A DNA stretch of 64,000 nucleotides from Asterella californica (taxonomy: Eukaryota > Streptophyta > Marchantiopsida > Marchantiales > Aytoniaceae): the NCBI GenBank assembly GCA_036924285.1, contig JAYKYS010000002.1, forward strand, positions 9,610,001 through 9,674,000, read 5' to 3'. Under the pieces are notes generated by a model. That model saw nothing but the letters and a program-made list of their open reading frames with translations, was not told the DNA's origin and made no database searches. The translations under genes and the position numbers were made by a program. Below, piece after piece: positions 36,810 through 48,333 of this stretch; the first letter of the stretch is position 1, and each line of letters begins with the position of its first letter.

Positions 36810-37483
36810 TAGTGAAGACCTGTGATCACTAATTTTATCTCTAACGGCTCGAGACATCTTCTCAGCTTCTCGTCATGTCCCTTTCGAAACAGGATACCCT
36901 GGAAGATAGCATATGGACCTGCCTTGTGTAAGAAGACGGCCTTCTGCTCTGCATCCATTCCCTCGGGATATTGTTGGTCTTCCAAGAACTTCCTCAAGTC
37001 CTTGAAGATCGACTCTTCTGTGGAAGTCGCAAAGACTGGATCAGAAGACCTAGTCTCGTCTTCTGGGAAGCAGGCGGTACGCCCCCCCTCAGATGAAAGT
37101 GTCTCTGCGAAAACTGAAAACAACTTCTCGTCAGGAAACTCGTCTTCCACTTCATCTTCTCGTCGTTCTGTCTCCAATCTGGATAGGTAGTCAGCATTAA
37201 CATGCTGTCTTCCGGGCCTGTACTCAACTGTGTAAGTAAATTCCTGGAGTAGGAGAATCCACCTAGCTATCCTACCAGACAAATCTGCTTTCTTTACAAG
37301 ATGTTTCAAAGAGAAGTGATCTACATAGAAGACAAACGGGTTTGCCAGAAGATAGTGTCTAAACTTCCTATAGGAGTAAATCATGCCAAGACACTCCCTT
37401 TCGGTTGTTGAGTACTTCTTCTCTGCATCACTGAGCTGTCTTCCCGCGTAGTAAATGGGATAATCCTTCTTCTTCTCATCTTT
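36809..37483 (-). pseudogene. Giant element RNase H and connection, after a stop
   Basis: Continues the pol frame after the TAG at 37484-37486: IYYAGRQLSDAEKKYSTTER, MIYSYRKFRHYLLANP, FVFYVDHFSLKHLV, EYRPGRQHVNADYLSRLE, then an acidic linker to the integrase zinc region, cut at the inversion. The fused open frame beginning at 37384 runs on into chromovirus sequence for 315 codons. Confidence 0.85.
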
Positions 37484-40400
37484 CTAACTCAACACCACCC
37501 CGATGGCGAAAGCAGAAACATCCATATAAATGTGGAAGACTCTTTCCCAATCAGACGGCCGTAGGACAGGGGATTCCGACAAAAGCCTCTTCATTTCTTC
37601 GAATGCTTCCTGCTGCTCAGAAGACCAAATGTATGGTTCGTCTTTCTTCAGCAACTTAGTGAGTCTCCCTGCTACCTCTGCGTACCTGTCAATAAACCTC
37701 CTGTAGTATCCTACGTTGCCAAGGAAGCTTCTCAACTGTGTCAGGTTAGCAGGTGGGTGGAGTTTCATGATGACTTCCACCTTAGCATAGTCGACTTCTA
37801 TACCTCTTCCGGAAATCCTATGTCCTAGCAAGATCCCTTCTGACATACCAAAGAAGCATTTCTCTGGGTGAAGTGCCAAACGATGTTCTCTACACTTCAG
37901 AAAACACTTCCTTAGAAATATCAAGTGGTCTTCTCTTGATCCAAACACACAGAAGTCATACAAGAAAATCTCCATAAAGGTGCGAAGATACTCCTTGAAG
38001 ATTGTAATCATCAACCTCTGGAACGTGGCGGGTGCATTGCATAAACCAAAAGGCATTTGATTGTACGCGTACGTGCCCCAATCAGTAGTGAAAGTGGTTT
38101 TCGACTTGTCTTCTTCTCTGATTGAAACTTGGTTGTACCCAGAATACCCATCCAGGAAGCTGTAGAACTCATGTCCTGCTACCTGGTCTAACACAGAGTC
38201 GGTGAATGATAAGAGGTGGTGATCCTTTTTCGTGGCCAAGTTCAGCTTCCGGAAGTCCTGACACACTCGGATCTTCCTTGTCTGCTTCTTTGGCACGATG
38301 ACAATAGGAGCTACCCACTCACTGCTAAGTACTGGGAAGATGACTCCTGCCTTCAAGTATTGGTCAATCTGGTCCTTCACCAGAAGCGAGTACTTGGGGT
38401 TGAGCCGGTACTGCCTCTGCCGTGCAGGAACAACGCCCTCTAGCAAGTCGATGCGATGCTCTCCCAACTCTCGAGGTATGCCCTTCATGTCTTCTATGGT
38501 CCACGCGAAGACATCCTGGAACTCCGTTAGAAGTTCTCGAAAGTCTTCCAACTGCTGGCCCTCGATCACCTTGGAAAGCTTCAGCTTCTTTCCAGGAGCA
38601 ACCTCCATCTCTTGGAGATCATCCGGGTTTACCATTCCTTCAGTGTGACTGTACTCACTGGCACCAAAGTATTCCGGTTTGGGAGCTTCTTCTAGTTCAG
38701 ATTCGTCTTCTGGAAGACCAGCTATCGGATCTTCCGAAGGGAAGACGGTATTCTCGTCTTCTGGAAGCTCTTCTTTCGCAATCTCGTAGCACTCAATGTA
38801 TCCACAGACCACATCTTCCACTTTCTCTGCTACTTCTGTAGCACACACGTTATTCATCATAAACTCATTATACCGTTCATCACTGTCAGAAGACGCAGCC
38901 GAGTCTTCTGAAGTGTACCCCTCTGTTGTAGACGGAGTTTCACCTTGGTGTCCAATCTTGATCCAAGGAAGCGAGACCTTAGCCTTCTCACCTGACTTGG
39001 GTGTAGGATTGGGAAATCTCAAACGATGCCTTCTCCAGTCGGTATTCACATTTGCAGCATACAGCCAGGGTCGTCCTATCAACACCTGATATCCAACCTT
39101 AGCTACAGGTCGCAAAATGATGTAAGTGAGGTAAAAAGATACTCCACCAATTACCGTGAGGACATCTTTCAGTTGTCCTAAAGGTCGTCTTCTGGTCTGG
39201 TCCGCCATTCTGAGAATTCTCGGAGTAGGCTGGAACTCAGTGAAGCCTAGGGCATGCACCGTTTCTTCCGTCATGATGTTAACTCCGGAGCCGGAATCAA
39301 TGGGTACCTTCTTCAGAAGACAACCATGGATCTCCATATCAAGTTCTGAGGCTCCCAAGTCCTCATGCTCTATTCTTAGGATCGGGGTGCTCTTGGGAAG
39401 TTTAGCTGCCCTCCTCTTCCTCGATCCTCGAAGCACAGATTGTAACAACTTCCTGTAACCAGCATTGTCATCCAACAGCTGTTGGAAGGTTACATCCGCC
39501 TTCTGATTCCACAAGTCTCGCAAGAAGTCGTACGGAGATCTTTTCAGAAGAGTGACTGGTGTTTCCAACAGAGAAGATGTAGTGGCTGCTTCCTTGGGTG
39601 GAAGACCAGAAGAGTGTCTTCCCTCGACTGGAGGCTGTTCCCGTGAGACAGGTGTCGCCGTAGTCGGTGTAGGAAGCTGCTGTACTATCTTCCGTCTCTT
39701 TTCCAGCTCTTCTTGCATGATCGCTTCAACCTCTTGTCTTATGTCAGGAGCAAAGTACTTCAGATCTTCTCTGTCGTAAGTAGGAGAAGACGGCCGCTCA
39801 GGAGAAGATGACCTCTCCTTACGCTGCTTCTTCTTCTTGACGTCCTTCTGACGAGATTCTGACTTCCCTTTGCTTCTGGTACTTACCTTGAACACAGCTT
39901 CATCCAAAACTTCCTCCGGAGGCCAACTATCTGAATTCGGGTCAGGATTCCAAACAGTACCATCCGTCAAAGTGAGAGATGACGCTTCTTCAGGTGTCTT
40001 CATCTTCTGAGCTGCAGTCGTCTTCTGCAGCTGAGGTTCCTTTCCTTCGCGCTTCCCGAGGTCTGGTTCGTCTTCCTCGATATGGAGACAATCCGTACAA
40101 TCCCCAGGATCTTCTTCTTCTACCGTGATGTGATGTACCACTGCTAACTCGAGCTTAGAAGATGATGCAGCTTCTGCAGGAGGCGTGGTATCTGCAAATC
40201 TCACCATTTGTCGTGGCCGTAAGGTCTGAGGACAATTCCCTGTGAAATGACCGGCTTCCTTACAGTTCTCACACAAGGGCACTTGCCTAATCTGTCTTCT
40301 CGGGTGAGGACAGGTGGACCACCAATGTCCTGTCTCTCCACAATTATTGCACGCTCCAGGAAGAGGGTTGAGAGGTCGTTGTGATGAAGAAGGCTGCCAG

Positions 40401-40690
40401 GGCGTCCTGGTCTGTACATTGCTAGCTCTATCCCTAGGTACATAACGATTATATTGGACGGGAGGCGTAGGAGCGAAGGGTTGTATCGTCTCGATCCTAT
40501 AGCAAGTTTCCCCACTGGGATCGTGTAGATATCCCTCATCGTCTTCTTCCCATCCTGCCCAGTTGACAGCTTGGTCCTGCGTACACTGATCTCTGGTGTG
40601 TCCGGAAGAGTTACAAAGGTTGCACCAAAGGTTTGGCCGGGAAGCCGTAGGCTGCTTCCGCTGTCCTTCTGGTTCAAAAGATGAACTTTC
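37484..40690 (-). CDS. Giant element zinc knuckles, protease and reverse transcriptase
   Basis: One open frame from about 40,690 to a TAG at 37484-37486. In order it has three CCHC zinc knuckles (CNLCNSSGHTRDQC near 40,590; CNNCGETGHWWSTC near 40,345; CENCKEAGHFTGNC near 40,270), an aspartic protease with PIDSGSGVNIM near 39,300, and a reverse transcriptase (WVAPIVIVPKK, RVCQDFRKLN, SFLDGYSGYNQ, MPFGLCNAPATFQ). The polymerase active site reads FLYDF: TAT at 37958-37960 replaces the first of the two aspartates, which should abolish activity. The end DVSAFAIGVVLS is the start of RNase H. The frame has no good ATG of its own; expression would need a -1 shift from the gag frame, or that junction is a one-base lesion. 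Confidence 0.88.
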   Translation of the reverse strand, partial: ESSSFEPEGQRKQPTASRPNLWCNLCNSSGHTRDQCTQDQAVNWAGWEEDDEGYLHDPSGETCYRIETIQPFAPTPPVQYNRYVPRDRASNVQTRTPWQPSSSQRPLNPLPGACNNCGETGHWWSTCPHPRRQIRQVPLCENCKEAGHFTGNCPQTLRPRQMVRFADTTPPAEAASSSKLELAVVHHITVEEEDPGDCTDCLHIEEDEPDLGKREGKEPQLQKTTAAQKMKTPEEASSLTLTDGTVWNPDPNSDSWPPEEVLDEAVFKVSTRSKGKSESRQKDVKKKKQRKERSSSPERPSSPTYDREDLKYFAPDIRQEVEAIMQEELEKRRKIVQQLPTPTTATPVSREQPPVEGRHSSGLPPKEAATTSSLLETPVTLLKRSPYDFLRDLWNQKADVTFQQLLDDNAGYRKLLQSVLRGSRKRRAAKLPKSTPILRIEHEDLGASELDMEIHGCLLKKVPIDSGSGVNIMTEETVHALGFTEFQPTPRILRMADQTRRRPLGQLKDVLTVIGGVSFYLTYIILRPVAKVGYQVLIGRPWLYAANVNTDWRRHRLRFPNPTPKSGEKAKVSLPWIKIGHQGETPSTTEGYTSEDSAASSDSDERYNEFMMNNVCATEVAEKVEDVVCGYIECYEIAKEELPEDENTVFPSEDPIAGLPEDESELEEAPKPEYFGASEYSHTEGMVNPDDLQEMEVAPGKKLKLSKVIEGQQLEDFRELLTEFQDVFAWTIEDMKGIPRELGEHRIDLLEGVVPARQRQYRLNPKYSLLVKDQIDQYLKAGVIFPVLSSEWVAPIVIVPKKQTRKIRVCQDFRKLNLATKKDHHLLSFTDSVLDQVAGHEFYSFLDGYSGYNQVSIREEDKSKTTFTTDWGTYAYNQMPFGLCNAPATFQRLMITIFKEYLRTFMEIFLYDFCVFGSREDHLIFLRKCFLKCREHRLALHPEKCFFGMSEGILLGHRISGRGIEVDYAKVEVIMKLHPPANLTQLRSFLGNVGYYRRFIDRYAEVAGRLTKLLKKDEPYIWSSEQQEAFEEMKRLLSESPVLRPSDWERVFHIYMDVSAFAIGVVLS

Positions 40691-41976
40691 AGGTCGGCAA
40701 ACTGCTTCAGAACCTCATCGATGCGGGGATCAGGTGCAGACTGAATGATCTGAGTTTGAGGCATCTTCTGCACAACTTCCTCCCTTGCTCGCGTCTTCTC
40801 CTTCTTCTTCTTCTGCGTCTTCTTCTCTGGTTCAAATTCCGATTCTGAACTTTCGACAGTAGACTCTTCAGAAGTAGAGGCTGCTTCCGAATCACTGTTA
40901 TTAGTTTCAGTGGACTTGGACTTCTTCTTGGACTTCCGAGAAGACTTCTTTGACTTCGTGGACTTCTTCGAGGTCTTCCCTTTGTCTTTCGTCATATTCC
41001 GAGTGATGCTCGAGGTTTCATACTGCTCGACATGCTTCTGTACCTCCGCTAAATCATCACCTCCTCCTCTTCTGCAGTACAATTCCATATCCTGAGACAA
41101 TCCTCCCAAGTACCAGTCCACAGCTTGCTGAGCACAGTAGCCGGGTCTTCCTTGGTTCTGAGGGATGTGATCCAAGAGATCTTCAAATCTCTCGGTGTAA
41201 TCCCTCAGTGTCTCTTTCTTCTTCCATTCGAGCCTCTGAAGCTCTATGAGGGTCATACGATCGTAGCCCACTCCTCTGAACCTCTTCAGAAAAGCTGCCT
41301 TCAGAGTAGCCCAAGCGGCCATTACTACAACATCATCCAACGTTTTACTCATCCACTTCCTTCCTTTCCCTTTGATCAAACTGGGAAATACACGGAGTCT
41401 GTCAACATCAGCGTCTTCCTTGTTGGATCTAGAGATGGTCTCGAACATCGTGATGAAGTCGTCTGCATCAGCATCATCGTCGTACGGATGGTACTTCTGC
41501 CGAGTGTGGGAAGCCATGTTGACTGCCAACTGGTGCGACTGCCAACTTCTTTCTTCCTCAGGTCCAGGTGGTGGAGATGGTCTTCTCGAAGGTCCAGGCC
41601 TGTCTGAATCAGGAAGATCGTCTTCTGAGTCAGAGCTACTGTCACTGCTACCTCCCGAGACGTCTGGAACAATCTCCTCCAGTCTTCCCTCACCTTGAGA
41701 AGCTTCTCCCGCACTTGGGAAGACGTCTTCCGAGTAACCAGTACCGAAATCTACTTTATACACGTGATCACCCGGTTGGTTTCTATCTTCGCCAAAGATT
41801 ATGCTCGAGATGGAAGGTTCTTCCAACTCTACCGATCGGATCTTCCTGAGCTCTTCTTCTTTCCTTTGGTGTCTCAAGGATATCCGCTGATCTCTAGAAG
41901 CAGTTCGCTGGGGTGAGTTAACCCACTCAGGATCCTTACCCGTGCGTCTTCTGCTTCTTCCTCCGGTCGGAGGCAT
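40691..41976 (-). CDS. Giant element gag (capsid)
   Basis: Gag frame. The first ATG is at 41976 (MPPTGGRSRR), though the frame is open to about 42018. After an acidic, Ser/Asp-rich N-terminal part it has a capsid-like helical domain at about 41,500-41,000 (DADADDFITMFETISRSNKE, GRKWMSKTLDD, ERFEDLLDHIPQNQG, GLSQDMELYC), then a Lys/Ser/Glu-rich coil. In-frame sequence makes sense until KVHLL near 40,690. After that the zinc-knuckle coding sequence lies one base back, at CATCTTTTGAACC, although the gag frame itself stays open to 40,201. This is either a -1 ribosomal frameshift site or a lost T. Confidence 0.85.
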
Positions 41977-42320
41977 CCACCAGAGTACTGAGAACAGATG
42001 TCTCTTTTTTTCTACCACTAGATTCGGGAGACCAAATGACTGAACAACCGATCACAAGTTCAGAACGTCTTCTTCTCCTGCTTCTGGTTGCACTCACTGC
42101 AATCTTCCAAGATCGAGTCTTCCAAGGAGTTCTTGGAAGCAAGGAAGCGGCTTCTTCCAACTTTCCCTGAGGTATCTTATCAGCTTCTGGTTGCGGTTCC
42201 CGTCTTCTAGCAAGATAGAGTCCCACAACACATTCAACGACAATCGAAGTTAGTTCGAAACGAACCTAACTAATGGCACACAGATCCAGGAAGCTTAGAA
42301 CAGAAGTTACTAAGATGAAA

Positions 42321-42338
42321 TCTCCGGCAGCGGCGCCA
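42321..42338 (-). promoter_or_regulatory. Primer-binding site (tRNA-Asp type)
   Basis: Minus-strand TGGCGCCGCTGCCGGAGA resembles the plant tRNA-Asp primer site TGGCGCCGTTGCCGGGGA known from Athila-like elements, with two differences. It lies 19 bases inside the LTR end. Confidence 0.88.
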
Positions 42339-42357
42339 AAAACAGTGCCTCACTATA

Positions 42358-45300
42358 TGTAGTGATGTAGGATTTCTCCTTTTGCCCATTTAGTATACAA
42401 GATATCGTTCCTACAGAGGATTTGCACAAGTAACGCTGCTCTAAGTTCTAAGATCTGTTCAAACACACAAACACACGGGTTTTGCCTAGAAATCCCGTCT
42501 TCTCACAAAACCACACAACAACACGTCTTCCAGACGCGCCAAATGGTGCTCTGGAACTAAACAAACAACTACCAACCACAACTATCCACAGAGAAGCTCG
42601 GGAAGACGATCTTCCTGCTTCCAGGTTGCTTCTTCCGGTCTTCTCGATACCGTCTTCCCGAAGCGATTCTCGTCTTCTGGGGGTTTAGCTCGTCTTCTCA
42701 CACCTCCAGAAGGCTGTCCGGCTTCGCAGAAGTCGACTAGTAACAGTCGTTACACCTTACTCTCACACCCACATTCCAACGGGTTGGATAAATCACATGG
42801 TGTATGCCCCCTGTAGTCTTCCCAGGCTTCTGCCTACGGAAGTTGTCTTCCTGCAGCACTACAACGACATTCACCTTCACGGAAGCTCAATAGAAGTATC
42901 GGAAACTCACTAGAAGAAGATAAGAAGATGGGGAAGATGAGGGAAGATGGGGAGAAGAGGAAATCCAAACAAGAGAAAACAGGATGAAAAAGGGCAATTA
43001 AGATTCCGACAGGCTTCTAGTCCGGATCCTGACTAACAAGCCATCCCTGCTTGTAATAGTTTAGGGAGGAAGACAACAAACGTGAGTACTGTTGCACCGT
43101 CTTCTACTCGAGGATGTCGTCTTCTGTTGCGGGAAGAAGGCTTCTTTCTTCTTCACTTCGCTGCTCTGACTACTCTGTCTTCTGGGATCCTTTACCCATA
43201 AGACCGTTCGTACGCAGATCCCAAGTGCTCTACTGAACGAGTCAAGCTACACTTCCACAACTGTTGACATTCACCGCCACTCAAGAAGAACACTTCCCAT
43301 GCACAATTGGGAGCGAATTCCAAGAAACTCACCACCCAGAAGACATGAACGAAGCTTCTGCACTCAAATCCACAATCTATTCCCCGAGAAGAAGGTACAT
43401 AGGTGTTGGGAAGCTCACGCCCTCTACTGTCTGCTCCCACTCTTCGACACATCAGTCTAACCAGCAGGACTGCACGAGGATGCCGTTCCCTGCTCCTAGA
43501 CTGCCCACTACTCATCTACATCTCCGAATCGCTGCTGGCGGTAAAAGAATGCAGACTTCTTCCTGCGTTATCCCCTTATTCCAACATCGAGTGTAGTGTA
43601 CACTGTGTACCTTTAGTGTCTAATCTGTCTCCTGCACCGTAAGATTGGTATGTGTGTGCAGGCAGCCAGTTTCTTCGAAGACTCCCCCTGTGTGTCTAAT
43701 CTGTATGCACCGTAAGATTGGAATGTGTGTGCATAACTCAATTCTCCACACAGGTCCAATTTCCTACTCTACGATCCTACTTAATCATCTGCCTTGAGAG
43801 TCAGGGGAGGCGACCACCAGGGAGAGAGAGAGGCGCTGACAAGAGGTTGTCACCTCACATGCATGCGGTCCCTCTTCCCAATTAGCCCTCCACTGTGTTA
43901 CTCCTACGCTACCTATGCTGCCACATGGGGTCCTAACTATTTTTACATGGAAAACTGCCACCCTTAAGATAGCATGTCCGATCTTACTAAATCTGGAAGT
44001 GCCGATTAAGTTTGCTAACTACTCTGATTGCTCGGTGGCAATCTCTACATGATCTGCTCCTACCGGAGCTACTACCTTGACTTCTGATGGGCTGGGAAGC
44101 CCTGCACTTACCTCGGGTACCACTGAGGTAGCTTCCCTCTCCTCGCTCTTCGCTGGCCCTGCTGTTTCTGCGGCTGCGTCTTCCTCGGCTTCGACTTCGG
44201 AAGACGGAATGGTCTTCTGGGAAGACGAGTCGAATGGTGCGTCTTCGGTCTTCTGAGGCACCGATGCAGTACTAGGGACCATGGCGACCTCATAGGGGTC
44301 CGGGGAAGTCGCTTCCTCCACGCGGAATACCTGGGAAGACGGCTCGTCTTCCTGTCTTTCAGAAGACATCATGTCTTCCGGGGCGTCTTCTGGAGTCTTC
44401 TCGTCTTCCAACGCTGTCACCACCAAGTGTACAGCGAGATCGAACTCCTCCTTCTCCATTCCGGATCCAGTCGAGGGTGCTGGGACTTGGGAAGATGCGG
44501 TTGCAGGTGTCGAAAGTGAGGGAAGACCATAAAGTGTCTTCACTCCTTCTATCTGTCTATCCAGGTACCTGAACATGCTATCTCTGCATTCCACCAACCT
44601 CGTCTTGGACCCGCTGTCTCATTCCATAGCTAAGGTAAGTAACTTCTTACCCGCGGTGAAGTTGAACTTCTTACCCGCGGTGAAGTTGAACTTCTTCCGA
44701 AGCGCTTCTACCGACTGAGCTAGCATCTTCTGCGCACGAGCCTCCTCTGCTTTCCTCTGCGTCTTCTCCACTGCAGCTCGTGCTTCTGCGGCTTCTCGCT
44801 GCATCTTCCAAGTGGTCTGCTCTTCTGCGAGGGCAGTGATCTTCTCCCGCACTCGGAGAACTTCCTGGTCGCGCTGCTGTACTCGCGCCTGCAACTCCTG
44901 GTTGCTCTTCCGAAGTTGCATCGATTCCTTGGCAGAAGCAGCTGCTTCCGTCTTGTACCTGGCTGTAAGCTTCTCCGTGGTGCGGAGACTAGCTTCCAGC
45001 GACTCCGTCTTCTGCTGGCTGTCTTCCGGTCGCAGTAAGGTGCGCAGGCCGAATCCAGGCTGTAAGGGCTTCTCCTGTGCCCTCGCTCTCCTTTCCAGCA
45101 ACTCCATAGCGGGCTTAGATCTCCTTCTGGAAGTAGGCACTGAACTCCTCCAGTCGTCTTCCTGCGGAAGACAAGTTCATTTCCACCACTCGCTCCATGG
45201 TGTCGACTTCGTCTTCCAGAGGCAAGGAAGCCTCTTCCACCACTACGGTCTTCTTCTTCTACGCACGAGAAGAAGCTACTCTTCTCATCTTCTGGGGTGG

Positions 45301-48300
45301 AAGACTCCTCGTGGCAGGAGCGGCTCTCCTCTTTGCGCTTCCTCTCATCGCAGTAGGAGCGCCCATCCATCCTTCGTCTTCTAGAGTCTTCGGAAGACTC
45401 TCATGTGTTACAGAAGCTGTCTTCTTCTCCGATCGGGTACTCAGCAAGTCTTCCTCCGAGTCCGACTCCGATCCTGAATGAATGAGGGAGATGGGTGTCC
45501 TCGGTACACTTCTGTGATCCATCTTCCTCACTGACGTGGCGTCTTCCGACCCACTAGATTCGTCTTCCCTCACCAGAAGCGTCTTCTGGTGAGAGCCGGG
45601 TCTCAGCTGTGGCATCAGAGTGGGAGGGGGCGTTGCTGCTGCCTCTCGGTCATCGTCTTCCGAGGTCTCCTCCTTCACCTCCTGTCGCTCCGTTGGCCCA
45701 TACAATGCCAGCTGATCTTCCTTAAGATCCCCCATGGCTACATACAAGTAGCAGAAGAAGGGCGTCAGATGTCCTCCCGCCGGGGTACCCAAGTATGCTA
45801 GCTCCGTCTGTACATAGTTGTGGATGTACGCGCCCCAGTAGATTGGCACTCTGTCATCCCACACTGATTCCAGGAACTCCACGTCCTGATCTCCTAAGTA
45901 CCTTGTCTTCTGCGCTTTTCCCTTGGGGAAAAGATGCAGAAACAACTTCACCAGAAGTCGCTTCTTCGGCTCCCGGTAAGACTCTATCTTCCAACCGTTC
46001 CTCCCCTGCCTGTCTTCCACGAAAAGGCAGGTGGTACTCCAGGCACATGCCATGAACTCACAATCCTAGGCAAGATCTTCTTCTCGTACCAATATCCTCG
46101 GTTCTCGGTCTCAGGTCTGTGAAACACCTTACGCCACCAATCTTCAGTCCAGGAAGACGGTCTTCCCCGAGCTACTCCTGCCTTCGCAGGTACACGGTTA
46201 CGCGGTGGTAACGCGGCCCACACCTCCTCCAGAAGCCCTTGATCTGCGAGGTTCCAATCCCACAGGAAGAAGTCGAGACCCAACTCCTTGAGGAAAGGAT
46301 TGGCCTCGGCCAATTCTGTCGCTGGTAACACCAAGCCTCGCGGATGCATCGACATACCTGGAAGATCTGTTGCACTAAACCACAAGCACCTACTATGAGC
46401 TGAAGGCTCAGTTCTTCCCGACTGCCCACAGTCTAGCTTCTACTTCTCAGAAGACGAAACTAGTCTTCCAGAAGACAGCTACTCCGTCTTCCGGGATTCT
46501 AATAGTATTTCCTAGATAGCTCTCGTCTTCCGAGCTATATCTAAACAATCCTATCTAGGCAAGGCCTCGCATGGATTACCAAGAAGACAACCCACCTTGC
46601 ATTACATCCTACTTCCCATCAGAAGATACAAGATATGCGAGAAGTAGAGTATGAGAAAGGTTCAGAAGATGGTTGCGGGCTCCTACGGTGACAGTGGCCT
46701 CTGGGAAGACACTTGGGACAGCTTCCGATTCAATGTCGTTCTCAGAAGACTTCTCGAAGTCAGACTTCCCTTCACTGGTCTCACCTGTCTTCGTCTTCCT
46801 ACACGCAATCTATCCTCACAACAGACTCAAGACAACTGCACTCTGTTCTTCTGACTTCTCACCTCTCATACGCACTCAGAAGAAGCTTGCTGCATGATGG
46901 GAAGACATGACCCTCGACCATTCCCTCCAGATTCTGCCAGCAAGACTTCTCACAACTCTCTTCTAAGTTCGGGAAGAAGAAGGAACGGCTGCTATGGATC
47001 AGACAGAAGAGACCCGAATGGACCCTCGCGTCTTCTCGCTCATTTTGCCAGCCTTCCAGTCTTCTAGTCTCTCTAGGAAGATGGGGAGTTGAGAAGCTTG
47101 GAAGACCGGGAGGCACAGGCCTAGTTCCCGACTTCCAACTTCTCGAATTAACACAACAACTCACCACTCCACTCAGGATTCGTACCAAGCCTCTCTAAAC
47201 ACAAAAGCAAAGCAAATCCACTCTTGATACGAATTGTGTTCAGTCGACTTCCGAAGACAGTCTTCCGAAGACGGTCTTCCGAAGACAGTCAAGTTCAAGA
47301 AGCGTCTTCCGAAGATGTTCCCATCTTCCGAATCGTCTTCTGTTCCAAGTTTCGGGGATAGAGAGGTAGGGGGGTAGGGAAATTGATAGTTGGGGTCTCC
47401 AATTTGAGGGCTAGGAGTAGGGAAGCTCGATTTGAGCTCGGGAAGAAGCAAGGAGATGTCTCGACAGAAATTGGGCAGCGCTTCCGCGCCCAATGTCTCA
47501 ATAAAAAGAATGGGGGTGGGGTAATCGATCAGGCTGCCTGCACACAATCAAGGAAGCGCGGGGAGTACCAAGAAAAGGCGAGAAGAAGTGAGAGGGGAAA
47601 AGAACAGGGGGAAGAACCTCTACAGTCTTCTTCGACTCCCCGAGTTGTCTTCGACCTCCGCGCGCTTCTGGCTCTTGTCCTAGCTTCCAATGCGACTCCA
47701 CACGACTGCGCCTACTGTCAATTTCGGTCCACACCTTGATTCCATCTCTGCTTCTACTCGCCACTCTTCACTGTCAGCTTCTCGGAAGCTCCACAGAAAC
47801 GCCTTCGCTTTCTCTGCTGTTTGTGCTCCCGCAATTCAATCTCACCCTTCGCCTAGCTGCCAACTTACTCTCTCAATCGATCTTCTTCAGGCGCGCTATG
47901 CTGCGGGAAGTTAGAAGATGTCTAATGTGCTTCCTCACGCATCTTCCCCGCATATTAGGGGTTCTCGTCCTTGGTGTCTTCCTGACCTACCTATCTCTTC
48001 GGTGCGCTCCAGTAGGTACACCTACTGTCTTACTCGAAAACTCGTGGTTGGTCCTTCGCGGTCGCTGTCTTCTGGAAGATAGGTGTCTTCTGCCGTCTTC
48101 CCATCTTCCGCCGTCTTCTCGTCTTCTGAAGACGCAACTGAGAAGACGATCTTCCGAAGACGGTCGTCTTCTGAAGAAGTCAACTTCTTATTACAAACAG
48201 CTCTTAAGATCATCTTCTTGTTAAGGAAGACGTAACCTTAAGTAACAACGCTTCTTCAGTTATACAAACAAGTCATTATTCTTAAAAATTTCAAAAATTC

Positions 48301-48328
48301 GTGCATCCTGTAATTTGTGGGCACCACA
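42358..48328 (-). repeat. Giant element 5' LTR (about 5.97 kb)
   Basis: On the minus strand it starts TGTGGTGCCC and ends CACTACA, with short inverted termini TGTRGTG. It is the inverted copy of 54101-60033, about 98% identical by eye. Nearly 6 kb is very long for an LTR. It carries a sense coding frame (about 46,430-44,019) and is dense in GTCTTC/GAAGAC dyads, especially at 48,060-48,180 and 47,240-47,345, about 0.2 and 1.0 kb from its 5' end, where U3 control sequences would be expected. A 24-base tandem duplication (44,643-44,696) is absent from the other copy. Confidence 0.93.
44019..46429 (-). pseudogene. LTR-borne ORF, 5' LTR copy (globular plus coiled coil)
   Basis: A protein-coding region inside the LTR, in the sense direction, readable over about 2.4 kb. 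N-terminal part: LPATELAEANPFLKELGLDF, SSWTEDWWRKVFHRPETE, RGYWYEKKILPRIV. Middle: WKIESYREPKKRLLVKLFLH, YLGDQDVEFLESVWDD, YIHNYVQTELAYLGTP. C-terminal: a long Gln/Glu/Arg/Ala-rich coiled coil followed by an acidic tail ending HVEIATEQSE. In this copy frames change near 46,030 (one G missing from a run kept in the other copy), a TAG lies near 45,260 and another stop near 45,120. No known domain is recognised. A remote resemblance to plant-mobile-domain or ORF1 proteins of large gypsy elements is possible but unproven. Confidence 0.7.
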
Positions 48329-48333
48329 TGACG
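48329..48333. other. Target site duplication CGTCA (minus-strand reading)
   Basis: TGACG on the plus strand abuts the 5' LTR of the giant element. Its partner CGTCA is at 60034-60038, right after the 3' LTR. Confidence 0.9.

Larger units (their letters stand above)
36809..48328 (-). mobile_element. Giant gypsy element, 5' half (LTR, gag, most of pol)
   Basis: Read right to left: 5' LTR (48328-42358), primer-binding site, gag, zinc knuckles, protease, RT and RNase H up to the breakpoint in pol at 36809. The type of primer site (tRNA-Asp-like), the DSG protease and the absence of a chromodomain in the matching integrase (52,993-54,036) point to the non-chromovirus plant branch (Athila/Tat-like). 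With its separated 3' half (52993-60033) the element would measure about 18.6 kb. Two point defects in pol, TAT in the RT active site and TAG after RT, make this copy inactive. Confidence 0.9.

Noticed and set aside
36809..37484. Simple nested insertion of one element into the other
   Set aside because: At the pol junctions there is no LTR end, no target duplication and no resumption of the interrupted element on the far side in the same orientation.
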